A stretch of 64,000 nt of DNA. Origin: Dyella_A sp035685805 (GTDB taxonomy: Bacteria; Pseudomonadota; Gammaproteobacteria; Xanthomonadales; Rhodanobacteraceae). The stretch is taken from assembly GCF_035685805.1 (NCBI RefSeq), contig NZ_DASSAB010000061.1, forward strand, positions 8,874 through 72,873. The letters run 5' to 3'. Positions 8,477 through 17,191 of the stretch are shown one piece after another. Both the position numbers and the translations under genes were made by a program. Numbering within the stretch: the first letter of the stretch is position 1; each line of letters starts with the position of its first letter. A model generated the notes under the pieces. That model ran no database searches, was not told where the DNA came from, and was given only the letters and a program-made list of their open reading frames with translations.

Positions 8477-9256
8477 ATGAAGATCGCCAGCTGGAACGTC
8501 AACTCGCTCAACGTGCGCCTGCCGCATCTCACCCAGTGGCTGGCCGATGCGCAGCCGGACGTGGTGGCGCTGCAGGAAACCAAGCTGGAGGACGCCAAGT
8601 TCCCGGTCGACGCGCTCGCTGCCGCCGGCTATCGCGCGGTGTTCGCCGGCCAGAAGACCTACAACGGCGTGGCACTGCTTGCGCGTGCCGGCAGCCAGCC
8701 GGATTTCGCCGACGTGGTCACCGACATACCCGGGCTGGACGATCCGCAGCGGCGCATCCTCGCTGCCACCATCGGAGAGCTGCGCGTGGTCGACTTGTAC
8801 GTGGTCAACGGCAAGGCGGTGGGGGATCCGAAGTACGCCTACAAGCTGGACTGGATGGCGCGCGTGCGCGAGTTCCTCGCCGGCGAGCTGGCGCGCCACC
8901 CCAACCTGGTGGTGCTGGGCGATTTCAACATCTGCCCGGACGATCGCGACGTCTACGATCCGGTTGCCTGGGGCGAGGACATCCTGTGCTCGCCGCCCGA
9001 GCGCGCCGCGCTGAAGGCGATCACCGAACTGGGCCTGCACGACAGCTTCCGGCTGTTCGAAACCGACGCCGGCCACTTCAGCTGGTGGGACTACCGACAG
9101 GCCGCCTTCCGGCGCAACATGGGGCTGCGCATCGACCTGATCCTGATCGGCGAGGCCCTCAAATCAGCCGCCCGCGGGGCCGCCATCGACCGCGCGCCGC
9201 GCACGTGGGAGCGTCCCTCCGATCACACGCCGGTGACGCTGGACCTGGATATCTGA
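8477..9256 (+). CDS. xthA: Exodeoxyribonuclease III
   Basis: A 259-residue exonuclease/AP endonuclease of the EEP superfamily, acting in base excision repair. Metal- and DNA-binding motifs are in order: IASWNVNSLNVRL at the N-terminus, LQETK with the metal-binding Glu, GDFNICPDDRDVYDP in the middle, WWDYRQAAFRRNMGLRIDLIL, and the terminal SDHTPV with the catalytic His. The ATG at 8477 begins precisely at the MKIASWNVNS strand; an upstream in-frame ATG at 8435 would add unsupported residues. The UPF0149 gene follows after 6 bases and is likely cotranscribed. Confidence 0.96.
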   Translation: MKIASWNVNSLNVRLPHLTQWLADAQPDVVALQETKLEDAKFPVDALAAAGYRAVFAGQKTYNGVALLARAGSQPDFADVVTDIPGLDDPQRRILAATIGELRVVDLYVVNGKAVGDPKYAYKLDWMARVREFLAGELARHPNLVVLGDFNICPDDRDVYDPVAWGEDILCSPPERAALKAITELGLHDSFRLFETDAGHFSWWDYRQAAFRRNMGLRIDLILIGEALKSAARGAAIDRAPRTWERPSDHTPVTLDLDI

Positions 9257-9262
9257 GCACAC

Positions 9263-9943
9263 ATGACGACGACACCGAATGATTGGCCCAGCTCGCTGGA
9301 CGACAGCGAGCTGGACGAACTGGACACCTACCTGCGCGCCCACGCCGGCGACGATCACCTGCTGCTCGACGGCGTGCACGGCCTGCTCTCGGCGCTGGCG
9401 GTAGGGCCGCTGCAGGTGATGCCGGACGAGTGGCTGCCCGAAGTACTGCACCATCCGTTCGCCGACGAAACCGAAGGCAACCGCGTGCTCGCGCTGCTGG
9501 CCAAGCTCAACGACTCGATCGAGGCGGAGCTGGACGTGGACGCATACGAGCCGATTCTCGGCGAGATCGACACCGAGACCGGCCCCGCGCTCAGTGCCGC
9601 CGGCTGGTGCGAAGGTTTCAGCCGCGGCATCGACCTGCGTGCGGGGCTGTGGGAAAAGCGCCTGGCCGAGGATGCCGAGTTGATGGAGCTGCTCGGTCCG
9701 GTGATGGCGCTGGCGGTGGACGAGGGGGTGCTCAACTCCGATGCCGATTTCGAAAAGCTCAGCGACGACGAGTACGACGAGTGCCTGAGCCAGCTGCCGG
9801 CGGTGCTCGGCGCAGTCAACCAGTACTGGCAGGAGCACCCGGCCACCGAGGAAGAGCTGGACGCCCAGGTGCAGGCCGCGGCCGAGACCGGCGAAGAAGC
9901 TGCTTCGCCGCCGCGGCACCGCAGCGGCCACTGGGTGCACTGA
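9263..9943 (+). CDS. UPF0149 (YecA-like) family protein
   Basis: A 226-residue acidic protein with the family pattern: an N-terminal helical segment (SSLDDSELDELDTYL) leading to LDGVHGLLSALAVGP and, mid-protein, WCEGFSRGIDLR. It lacks the C-terminal SecA-like Cys/His zinc motif found in E. coli YecA, ending instead in a short Ala/Glu-rich tail. No biochemical role can be assigned. It begins 6 bases after xthA, suggesting shared transcription. It is the last gene before a 1.1-kb gene-free repeat region. Confidence 0.88.
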   Translation: MTTTPNDWPSSLDDSELDELDTYLRAHAGDDHLLLDGVHGLLSALAVGPLQVMPDEWLPEVLHHPFADETEGNRVLALLAKLNDSIEAELDVDAYEPILGEIDTETGPALSAAGWCEGFSRGIDLRAGLWEKRLAEDAELMELLGPVMALAVDEGVLNSDADFEKLSDDEYDECLSQLPAVLGAVNQYWQEHPATEEELDAQVQAAAETGEEAASPPRHRSGHWVH

Positions 9944-10070
9944 GCTCGTCACGAGAGTTGGCCCCGGTGCATGCGCCGGCCCCCCGCCCGCAGTCGCGGA
10001 ACACTGGCGCGACGGCCCGGCCGAACCAGGGCATTCCCGATCGCCCGATCTCTCCCTCCCCCCCGCACGT

Positions 10071-10880
10071 GTCCCGCCTCCGCACGACATTGCCCGCGAG
10101 CGTGGGAGTCCGGGGTCCGAGGAGGGAGAGCACGATGGATTCCCGCGTGCGCGGGAATGACGGCCATGGGGGGCGTGGATGCCCCCGCCCCGCGTCGCCA
10201 GCGCTGCCTTTCCACGCAGTCACCGGGCGTCTCCCGCCTCCGTGCGTCATTCCCGCGTTCGCGCGAATCCATGGTTCGAGGAGAAGGGCACGATGAATTC
10301 GCCGTCCGCGGGCACGACGGCCATGGGGGCCGCGGATGCCCCGGCTCCGCGCGTTTGCCCCCGCTGCCTGTTCATGCGGTCGCCCGGGCGTCTCCCGCCT
10401 CCGTGCGCCATTCCCGCGTTCGCGGGAATCCATGGTTCGAGGAGAAGGGCACGATGAATTTTCCTTCCGCGGGCATGACGGCCATGGGCGCCGCGGATGC
10501 GCCGGCTCCGCGCGTTTGCCCGCGCTGCCGGTCCATGCGGTCGCCGGACGTCTCTCGGTTCCTTACGCTGTTCCCGCGTCCGAGGGAATGACGTCCATGG
10601 CGAGGACGCCCCGTCCCCGCGTATCTGCCCGCGCGGCCTGTTCACGCGGTCGCCGGACAGCTCCCGATTCCTCACATCATTCCCACGTCTTATACCCGCG
10701 TCCGCGGAATGACGGGCATGGGGGCGTGGATGCCCCGGCCCCGCGTATCTGCCTTCGCTGCTTGCCCATGTGGTCGCCGGACAGTTCCCGATTCCTCACG
10801 TCATTCCCGCGAACGCGGGAATCCACGTTTGTCGCGGCCGCGCGCGGTGCCTCACCGCGTTCGCGCGAATGAAGGCCGTG
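10071..10880. repeat. Array of about six degenerate 161-bp repeats with ATTCCC-N8-GGGAAT palindromes
   Basis: The gene-free stretch 9944-11062 is dominated by direct repeats starting near 10071, 10231, 10392, 10552, 10661 and 10785. Complete units are 160-161 bp; later ones are shortened to about 109 and 124 bp. Each unit begins with a CTCCCGCCTCCGTGCG-like box, then a 20-bp palindrome of form ATTCCCGCG-NN-CGCGGGAAT, then TGACGGCCATGG and a CCGGCTCCGCGCGTTTGCC box. Perfect palindromes are at 10139-10158, 10410-10429 and 10803-10822; decayed ones are at 10249-10268, 10570-10589 and 10679-10710. The core matches the form of the neisserial dRS3 element. ORFs across it are compositional artefacts. 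Units 2 and 3 are most alike, suggesting recent duplication. Confidence 0.85.
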
Positions 10881-11062
10881 GCTTTTGCGGCGCGTCGGCT
10901 CCGCGCGTGCTGTCCCGCCTGCCATACCGACAAGCAAGCGCCGACAAGCAAGCGCGCCCGGCGCCGGTCGTCGCCATGGCGAAACGATCCGTTCCCGTGC
11001 CGTCGCTTGGCTAACGCGGGTTGCGCGATCATCTTGTGCGCCTCACCCCACGGAGCACACCG

Positions 11063-11896
11063 ATGACCGAGCGCCGCATCTTCCGCCGCATCCGCGGCAC
11101 GGACACCGCCGACGGCGCGGGCGTGAAGCTCAAGCGCATCATTGGCCAGAGCGCGCTGGACATGCTCGACCCGTTCCTGCTGCTGGACGAGTTCCGCTCC
11201 GACCAGGCGGGTGACTACATCGCCGGCTTCCCCGAGCATCCGCACCGCGGCTTTGAGACGGTGACCTACATGCTCGCCGGCCACATGCAGCACGGCGACA
11301 ACCACGGCAATCGTGGTGATCTGGGCCCCGGCAGCGTGCAGTGGATGACTGCCGGGCGCGGCATCGTGCATTCGGAAATGCCGCAGCAGGAGAACGGCCT
11401 GATGTGGGGTTTCCAGCTGTGGGTGAACCTGCCGGCGAAAGACAAGATGACCGCGCCGCGCTACCAGGACATCGCGCCGGAAGAGATTCCGCTGGTGCAT
11501 CCGGTGGACGGCGTGGACGTGCGCGTCATCGCCGGCGATTTCGGCGGCGCCAGCGGCCCGGTCAGCGGCGTCGCCACCGCGCCCATCTACCTCGATCTCG
11601 CCGTACAACCGGGCGCCACGATCACCGTGCCGCTGCCGGAAGGCCACAACGCGTTCGCCTACGTGTTCGAGGGCGAGGCGGCGCAGGTCGCCGGCGAGTC
11701 GCTCTCGCGCAGCGAACTGGCGGTGCTCGGCAAGGGCACGTCGGTAAGCATCGCCGGCGGCGCCACGGCGGCGCGCGTGTTGCTGGTCGCCGGGCAGCCG
11801 CTGAAGGAGCCGGTCGCCCGCTACGGCCCGTTCGTGATGAACACCACCGAGCAGATCCACCAGGCCATCGCGGACTTCCGCGCCGGCACCTTCTAG
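11063..11896 (+). CDS. Pirin family protein (cupin)
   Basis: A 277-residue two-cupin protein. The N-terminal cupin has the iron-ligand region of pirins (FPEHPHRGFETVTYML, then GHMQHGDNHGN) and PGSVQWMTAGRGIVHSEM. The C-terminal pirin domain begins near residue 165 (VRVIAGDFGGASGPV) and ends FGPFVMNT-like as YGPFVMNTTEQI. Pirins bind Fe; some act as quercetinases or redox sensors, and no specific substrate can be inferred. The ATG at 11063 follows ACGGAGCACACCG with a GGAG ribosome-binding site; an upstream in-frame ATG at 11021 was not chosen. It converges on gntK with only 10 bases between the genes. Confidence 0.93.
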   Translation: MTERRIFRRIRGTDTADGAGVKLKRIIGQSALDMLDPFLLLDEFRSDQAGDYIAGFPEHPHRGFETVTYMLAGHMQHGDNHGNRGDLGPGSVQWMTAGRGIVHSEMPQQENGLMWGFQLWVNLPAKDKMTAPRYQDIAPEEIPLVHPVDGVDVRVIAGDFGGASGPVSGVATAPIYLDLAVQPGATITVPLPEGHNAFAYVFEGEAAQVAGESLSRSELAVLGKGTSVSIAGGATAARVLLVAGQPLKEPVARYGPFVMNTTEQIHQAIADFRAGTF

Positions 11897-11906
11897 GCCC
11901 TGCGCC

Positions 11907-12440
11907 CTATCCTGCTGCCGCCAGCCACGAAAGGACGCGCGCCAGCGCGTCCGGCACCGGCGCAGCTCCGTCGACAAGGCACGCGTGCTCGTCCTGCGCC
12001 GGCGGCTCCAGCGTCGCCAGCTGGCTGTCCAGCAGCGTCACCGGCATGAAATGGCGACGCGCCCGCATGCGCCGCGCCAGCTCGGCGCGCGGCACCGCGA
12101 GGTACACGAACCGCACGCCGGGGCCGGCCGCCCGCAGCCGCTCGCGATAACTCCGGCGCAGGGCCGAGCAGGCGACCACGCCGGACGCGCCCTGCTCGAT
12201 CCGGTCAGCCATCCAGAGCGCCACGGCGTCGAGCCAGCCGCCGCGGTCGCTGTCGTCCAGCGCGATACCGGCGGCCATCTTGCCGCGGTTGGCAGGCGGA
12301 TGCAGGTCGTCCGCATCGAGAAACGATGCCCCCATGGCGTCGGCCAGCGCGGCGCCGAAGGTGCTCTTGCCGCTGCCGGACACGCCCATCACCACGACCA
12401 TCCGCGGGCCTGCTGCGGCGTGTGTTCGATCGGCCGTCAT
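11907..12440 (-). CDS. gntK: Gluconokinase
   Basis: A 177-residue P-loop kinase phosphorylating D-gluconate to 6-phosphogluconate. The Walker A motif GVSGSGKST is near residue 20. The family-specific DADDLHPPANRGKMAAGIALDDSDR and CSALRRSYRERLR segments are intact, as is RRHFMPVTLLDSQ in the lid region. The gene is downstream of the sugar ABC permease on the same strand, about 120 bases beyond its stop, so it may be the last gene of the carbohydrate operon or have its own promoter. If cotranscribed, a gluconate-yielding oxidation of the imported sugar would fit, but this is inference. Confidence 0.93.
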   Translation of the reverse strand: MTADRTHAAAGPRMVVVMGVSGSGKSTFGAALADAMGASFLDADDLHPPANRGKMAAGIALDDSDRGGWLDAVALWMADRIEQGASGVVACSALRRSYRERLRAAGPGVRFVYLAVPRAELARRMRARRHFMPVTLLDSQLATLEPPAQDEHACLVDGAAPVPDALARVLSWLAAAG

Positions 12441-12561
12441 GCGACACCGGCGACCGCAGCGCGCGGGCGCTCCAGACGGTGCGGCACCGCGCGCCGTGCC
12501 GCCCGTGGTGATGTCGGGAGTGGCCGCACATCCGGCCGCGGCCGGCCCGCATACGTCGCGG

Positions 12562-13383
12562 TCATCGCTTCACGCTGCCCAGCAGCAGGCCTTGCAGGTA
12601 ATAGCGCTGCAGCGCCAGGAACAGCGCCAGCACCGGCAGCACGGTGACCACCGAGCCGGCCATCATCAACTCGGTATCGCGCGCATGCTCGCGTGACAGC
12701 GAGGCCAGCCCGATCGACAGCGTGTAGTGATCCTGCCCGGTCAGCACGATCAGCGGCCACATGAAATCGTTCCATGCGGTGAGGAAGGTGACGATCGCCA
12801 GCGTGGCGATCACCGGCCGCAGCAGCGGCAGCACGATCTGCACGAAGATGCGCGCCTCGCTGGCGCCGTCGATGCGCGCCGCCTCCAGCAGTTCGCGCGG
12901 AATCCCGCGCGCGTACTGGCGCACCAGGAAAATGCCGAACACGCTCGCCATGGCCGGCAGCACGACGCCGGCATAGCTGTTGACCAGGCCCAGGTATTTC
13001 AGCAGCAGGAACAGCGGCAGCATCGCCACCTGCGCCGGAATCACCAGGGCGCCGAGCAGGCCGCGGAACAGCAGCGTGCGGCCGGCGAAGCGCAGCTTGG
13101 CGAAGGCGTACCCGGCCATCAGGTTGAACGCCAGCGACACCAGCGTGATCGCGCCGGACACCCCCAGGCTGTTGAGCAGGTAGCGGCCCATGCCGGCGCG
13201 CAGGAACAGCGTGCGGTAGTTCGCCAGCGTGGGGTGTGCCGGCAGCAGCGGCGGCGGCAGGGCGCCACTCTCGCCCGGGTGCATCAGCGACACCGAAGCC
13301 ATCCAGGCCAGTGGAAACAGCGCCATCGCCGCGGCGCCGACGAGCGCGACGTGGACCAGCACCTTGCCGGTGCGCGGACTCAT
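12562..13383 (-). CDS. Sugar ABC transporter permease (MalG-like)
   Basis: A 273-residue inner-membrane protein with about six transmembrane segments. It carries the EAA loop typical of carbohydrate-uptake permeases (ELLEAARIDGASEARIFVQIVLPLLRPV), which docks the ATPase, and the C-terminal TAWNDFMWPLIVL segment characteristic of MalG/LacG partners. The start codon overlaps the stop of the upstream permease gene by 4 bases (ATGA). No ATP-binding subunit gene is in the cluster, so the transporter must borrow a shared MsmX/UgpC-type ATPase from elsewhere. The substrate is likely an oligosaccharide released by the neighbouring glycoside hydrolase. Confidence 0.92.
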   Translation of the reverse strand: MSPRTGKVLVHVALVGAAAMALFPLAWMASVSLMHPGESGALPPPLLPAHPTLANYRTLFLRAGMGRYLLNSLGVSGAITLVSLAFNLMAGYAFAKLRFAGRTLLFRGLLGALVIPAQVAMLPLFLLLKYLGLVNSYAGVVLPAMASVFGIFLVRQYARGIPRELLEAARIDGASEARIFVQIVLPLLRPVIATLAIVTFLTAWNDFMWPLIVLTGQDHYTLSIGLASLSREHARDTELMMAGSVVTVLPVLALFLALQRYYLQGLLLGSVKR

Positions 13384-14270
13384 GCGCGCTCGCTCGCGTC
13401 GTCGTGGTTGCGCGCCAGGTACAGCATGGCCGCGGTCACCGCGAACATCACCAGGAACAGCAGAAAGGCCACCGCCGAGGCCGAGCCGAGGTTCCACCAG
13501 GTGAATCCCTCGTCGTACATCAGGTAGAGCACGCTGACCGTGCTCTGCAGCGGACCGCCTTCGGTCATCACGTAGGGCTCGGCGAACAGCTGGAAGTACC
13601 CCGAGACGGTGAGGATCGCCACCATCAGTGCCGTCGGGCGCAGCATCGGCAGGGTGATGTGGCGCAGCTGCCGCCATGGCGAGGCGCCATCGATGCGGGC
13701 GGCCTCGTACAGCTCGCCCGGAATCGCCTGCAGCCCGGCCATGAAGATGATCATGTTGTAGCCGAAGTTCTTCCACACCGCGAAGGCGATGATCGTGGGC
13801 ATCGCCCAGCGCGGGTCGCCGAGCCAGTCGACTGGCCCGATGCCGAGCTGCCCGAGTACCCCGTTGACCACGCCGTAGCGCGTGTTGAACAGGTAGCGCC
13901 AGATCAGCGCGACCGCCACCACCGTGGTCACCACCGGTGCGAACAGCGCGGTGCGGAAGAACGCGCGCGCGCGGGTCAGCGGTGAGTTCAGCAGCAGCGC
14001 GGCGCCCAGCGAGGCGGCCACCGACAGCGGCACGCCCACCGCCACGAAATACACGGTGTGTCCCAGCGCCGACCAGAACAGCGGCCGGTGCAGCAGCGCC
14101 CAGTAGTTGTGCAGGCCGACGAAGCGCAGGTTGTGCACGTCCGCCAGCGCGTAGAGGTCGTAGTCGGTAAGGCTGAGCGCCAGCGCGCCGAGCACCGGCA
14201 GCAGGAAGAACACCGCCAGCACCGCCAGCGCGGGAGCCAGGAACAGCCACGCGGCGCGCGGCGGATTCAC
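13380..14270 (-). CDS. Sugar ABC transporter permease (MalF-like)
   Basis: A 296-residue membrane permease beginning with GTG at 14270, which overlaps the upstream stop as GTGA. The N-terminus AWLFLAPALAVLAVFFLLPV and the EAA loop (ELYEAARIDGASPWRQLRHITLPML) are hallmarks of MalF-type carbohydrate permeases, followed by FAEPYVMTEGGP, common in this family. It pairs with the downstream MalG-like subunit. The tight overlaps with both neighbours indicate one transcript encoding binding protein, MalF-like and MalG-like subunits in the usual order. Confidence 0.92.
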   Translation of the reverse strand: MNPPRAAWLFLAPALAVLAVFFLLPVLGALALSLTDYDLYALADVHNLRFVGLHNYWALLHRPLFWSALGHTVYFVAVGVPLSVAASLGAALLLNSPLTRARAFFRTALFAPVVTTVVAVALIWRYLFNTRYGVVNGVLGQLGIGPVDWLGDPRWAMPTIIAFAVWKNFGYNMIIFMAGLQAIPGELYEAARIDGASPWRQLRHITLPMLRPTALMVAILTVSGYFQLFAEPYVMTEGGPLQSTVSVLYLMYDEGFTWWNLGSASAVAFLLFLVMFAVTAAMLYLARNHDDASERA

Positions 14271-15622
14271 GGCGTGGCCTCGCGCCGCGCGAGCACCCAC
14301 CGGCGCTTGGCCAGGATCGCGTCCACGCGCCGGTCCAGCTCGACACAGGCCGCGTCGATGGTGAGCTCGCCGGCGATCGCCCGTGCCGCCACCAGCTGCA
14401 TCTCGTTGGCGATGCGCTCCCACTCCGGCACCGGCGGCGTCGGCCGCACGTGTTCGAGTTGCCGGCGGAACGCCTGCGCCTTGGGATCGCGGCTGAGCGC
14501 GCCTTCGGACCACGCGCTGCGTCGCGGCGGCATGTCGCCCAGCAGCGCATAGAAACGACGCTGCACCGCCGGCTCGGACAGGTATTCGATCAGCGCCCAG
14601 GCGGCCGCCTTGTGCTGCGACGCCCGCACGATCACCAAGCTGGCGCCGCCGGCCGCGCCCGCGCCGCGACCATCCGGGCCGGGCAGCGGTGCGGTGGCCC
14701 AGGCGTCCTGCTGCGCGGCCGGCAGTCGGTGGCGAAACTCGCCGATGTTCCAGGGCCCGGAAAAGTAGAACGCATAGGTGCCGCGGCCGAATTCCTGCCA
14801 CGGGTTGCCCGCTTCCACATTGGTGATCGCCGGTGCCTGGTGCAGACGGAAGGTGTCGACATAGAACGACAAAGCGCGGCGGAACCCGGCGCTGCGGAAG
14901 TTGCCGTAGCGGTTGCCGTCGCGCAGCAGCGGCGTGTCCTGCTGCAGCGCCAGCGACATCAGCTGCTCGTACTCGTTGGTCGGCAGCAGGATGCCGTAGC
15001 GGTGTGCGGCCGGATCGCTGAGCGCCGCGAGCATGCGCCGCCATTGCGCCCAGTCCTGCGGTGGCTGGTCGAAGCCGGCGGCGGCGAGCAGGTCGCGCCG
15101 GTAGAACAACAGCCGGGTGTCGACGTACCAGGGCACGCCGTACAGCGTGCCGTCGACCATGTTGGTAGCCCAGATGCTGGCGAAGTAGTCATCCGGCTGC
15201 ACCACCGCCGAGCGCGTCACGCGCGACTGCAGCGGCTCCAGCGCGTGCAGCGCGGCCAGCTCCGGCAGCCAGGTGTTGCCCAGCTGCATCAGGTCGGGCA
15301 TCGAGCCGCCCGCATAGGCGGTGAGCACCTTCTGGTGCGCGGCGCTCAACGGCAGCTGCTGCAGCCGCACGCGGATCTGCGGGTGCGCGCGCTCGAACGC
15401 CGGCAGCAGGGCCTGCACCGCCTCGCCTTCGCCGCCGAAGGTCCAGAACTCGAGTGTTTGGGTGGCCGGCGCGCGAGCCTGGCAGCCGCCGAGTGCGAGC
15501 AGCGCCACCCCCGCGATGCCGCGCATCCACCGGCCGATGCGAAACACCGGCCGATGCCGCGCCACGCAACCGGGTACGCGCGGCACCGGCAGCAGCAGGC
15601 GCTGGCGCGCGGCGGCCGTCAC
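14267..15622 (-). CDS. Extracellular sugar-binding lipoprotein of ABC transporter
   Basis: A family 1 extracellular solute-binding protein, up to 451 residues. The mature part starts FWTFGGEGEAVQALLPAFERAHP and contains LMQLGNTWLPELAAL, YGVPWYVDTRLLFYRRDLL and YFSGPWNIGEF, typical of carbohydrate-binding components. A lipoprotein signal is visible as VALLALGGC. Two starts are possible: the GTG at 15622, which overlaps the GH144 stop as GTGA but leaves 32 residues before the signal, or the ATG at 15526, which starts right before the signal and is more plausible for secretion. The longer form is listed; the true start may be 15526. Presumably anchored in the periplasmic face of the inner membrane. 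Confidence 0.88.
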   Translation of the reverse strand: MTAAARQRLLLPVPRVPGCVARHRPVFRIGRWMRGIAGVALLALGGCQARAPATQTLEFWTFGGEGEAVQALLPAFERAHPQIRVRLQQLPLSAAHQKVLTAYAGGSMPDLMQLGNTWLPELAALHALEPLQSRVTRSAVVQPDDYFASIWATNMVDGTLYGVPWYVDTRLLFYRRDLLAAAGFDQPPQDWAQWRRMLAALSDPAAHRYGILLPTNEYEQLMSLALQQDTPLLRDGNRYGNFRSAGFRRALSFYVDTFRLHQAPAITNVEAGNPWQEFGRGTYAFYFSGPWNIGEFRHRLPAAQQDAWATAPLPGPDGRGAGAAGGASLVIVRASQHKAAAWALIEYLSEPAVQRRFYALLGDMPPRRSAWSEGALSRDPKAQAFRRQLEHVRPTPPVPEWERIANEMQLVAARAIAGELTIDAACVELDRRVDAILAKRRWVLARREATP

Positions 15623-17088
15623 GGCGTGGCCGTCGCCTCGTCGAGCCAGCCGCCGGTGAAGCCGGCGCGCTCGAGCCCCTTGCGGATGTACGCGTTCTTC
15701 TTCATCACGCTCCAGACGAAGCCACTGCGCCAGTTGGCGATCATCAGCAGGATCGGCCCTTGGTCGATGCCGAGCTGTTCGTCATCTACCCAGCCCAGGT
15801 CCGGCACCAGTTTGCCCGTACGCAGCTCGGTCTGGGTGTGGAAGCTGGGGTTGAAGGCGTCGACGAAGCCGTACTGGTCATAGATGTGCTTGCCGTAACG
15901 CCGCTTCATTTCGGCCAGCGCGGGGATCACGATCTCCGGCGCAAAGGCGATCGAGCCGCCGGCCGCCGTCGGCGCGATGGTGCCGTCGTCGGAGATGTAA
16001 TCCAGCCCGGCCCCCCGCGCGGTGTAGCCCTCGAACTTCTTCTCGCCCTGTGCGCTCTTGACGATGAAGCCGCCCGGGCCGTTGCTGGCGGTCAGGCCCC
16101 ACACGTTCTTGCCGTAGCCGGTCCAGCCGCCGGGGTTGGCGATGGCGTAGTTGCGCTGGCTGTAGGTGGCGCGGCGGCCGTTCTCGAAGTAGTCGAGGTT
16201 GTGCTGGCGGTTCCAGTCGTCGCGGATGCCGCGGAAATCGATCCAGGCTTCGGTGTACTGGTGCCCGAACAGCGGCGCGAAGTTAAGGAAGGTCTGGCCG
16301 TAGAAGCGGCCCCAGGTGGTGTCGTTGGTGGACGACCAGGCCTTCCACGCCACCGGGTCGACCGGGTGGGTGGGCGAGCCCAGTGCCAGGATGTAGACCA
16401 GCTTGCCCTCGTTGTAGCCCTTCCAGTCAGCCGGAATGAACTTGCCGCCGGGGGTCCAGCCCATCGAGATCAGCGGCGGGCGTGCCTGCATCCACGGCCA
16501 CTCCACCGCGCGGTAGATCGCGTCGGCCAGTGCGCGGATCTGCTCTTCCTCGGCCGTGGCGCGGTCGTAGTACGACTGCGCGAACAGCACGCCGCCGAGC
16601 AGCAGCGTGGTGTCCACGCTCGACAGCTCGGTCCAGCGCCCTTCGCGCTTGCCCGTCTGCATGTCGAGGAAGTGATAGAAGAAGCCGTGGTAGCCGGCTG
16701 CGTCGTCTTCGCTGGCGTTCTGCGGCGCGTCGTGGAAGAACTTCAGTGTGGCCAGCGTGCGCTGTACCGCCTGCTCGCGCGTGATGTAGCCGCGCTCCAC
16801 GCCGATGCCGTACGCGGTGAGGCCGAAGCCCACCGCGGCGATGCTCGAGAACGACTCGCCCGGGTAGTGGTCCGGCACCATCCCGGTGACCGGATCGGCG
16901 CTGTCCCAGAACCAGCGGAACGTGCGCTGCTCCAGGTCGTCCACCATCGCCTGCTGGGCGGCGCTGGGGCGGTAGGCGGGAGCGGCACCGCCCGCCGCGG
17001 CGCGGGCCGGCGCCGCGCACGCGCCGGCGAGCACCAGCGCCGCGGACGCGGCAGTGGTGCAAAGGGTTTTCACGACAGCAGGGAACAT
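15619..17088 (-). CDS. GH144-like glucoamylase-domain protein (putative endo-beta-1,2-glucanase)
   Basis: A 489-residue exported protein with a signal peptide (VVKTLCTTAASAALVLAGACA). The mature domain carries the landmarks of the glycoamylase-like family (PF10091/GH144): RTFRWFWDSADPVTGMVPDHY, SSIAAVGFGLTAYGIGVERGY, GFFYHFLDM, SSVDTTLLLGGVLFAQ, WGLTASNGPGG and YDQYGFVDAFNP. Characterised GH144 enzymes cleave beta-1,2-glucans to sophorose-type oligosaccharides; other PF10091 proteins have different specificities, so the substrate is inference. It sits between a TonB receptor/halogenase pair and an ABC sugar importer, as expected for a periplasmic depolymerase. The ATG at 17088 was chosen over an upstream ATG at 17211 because the signal peptide starts there. 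Confidence 0.85.
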   Translation of the reverse strand: MFPAVVKTLCTTAASAALVLAGACAAPARAAAGGAAPAYRPSAAQQAMVDDLEQRTFRWFWDSADPVTGMVPDHYPGESFSSIAAVGFGLTAYGIGVERGYITREQAVQRTLATLKFFHDAPQNASEDDAAGYHGFFYHFLDMQTGKREGRWTELSSVDTTLLLGGVLFAQSYYDRATAEEEQIRALADAIYRAVEWPWMQARPPLISMGWTPGGKFIPADWKGYNEGKLVYILALGSPTHPVDPVAWKAWSSTNDTTWGRFYGQTFLNFAPLFGHQYTEAWIDFRGIRDDWNRQHNLDYFENGRRATYSQRNYAIANPGGWTGYGKNVWGLTASNGPGGFIVKSAQGEKKFEGYTARGAGLDYISDDGTIAPTAAGGSIAFAPEIVIPALAEMKRRYGKHIYDQYGFVDAFNPSFHTQTELRTGKLVPDLGWVDDEQLGIDQGPILLMIANWRSGFVWSVMKKNAYIRKGLERAGFTGGWLDEATATP

Positions 17089-17191
17089 GGCGTACACACT
17101 CGCATGGCTACGGGGGAACACGGGCCTTGCCGGCCCGCCAACGCCGTGGGGACGGCGCGATGCCGGCGCGATCGGGTGCGCCAGCGAAAGA

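Noticed and set aside
9816..10433. Protein-coding ORFs inside the repeat array
   Set aside because: Translations are repeated MDSRERGN-type peptides arising from the palindrome cores on both strands, a familiar artefact.
10071..10880. CRISPR array
   Set aside because: Repeat units are about 161 bp with no short constant repeat and unique spacers of similar length, no leader and no cas genes; the form is a degenerate direct repeat with internal palindromes.
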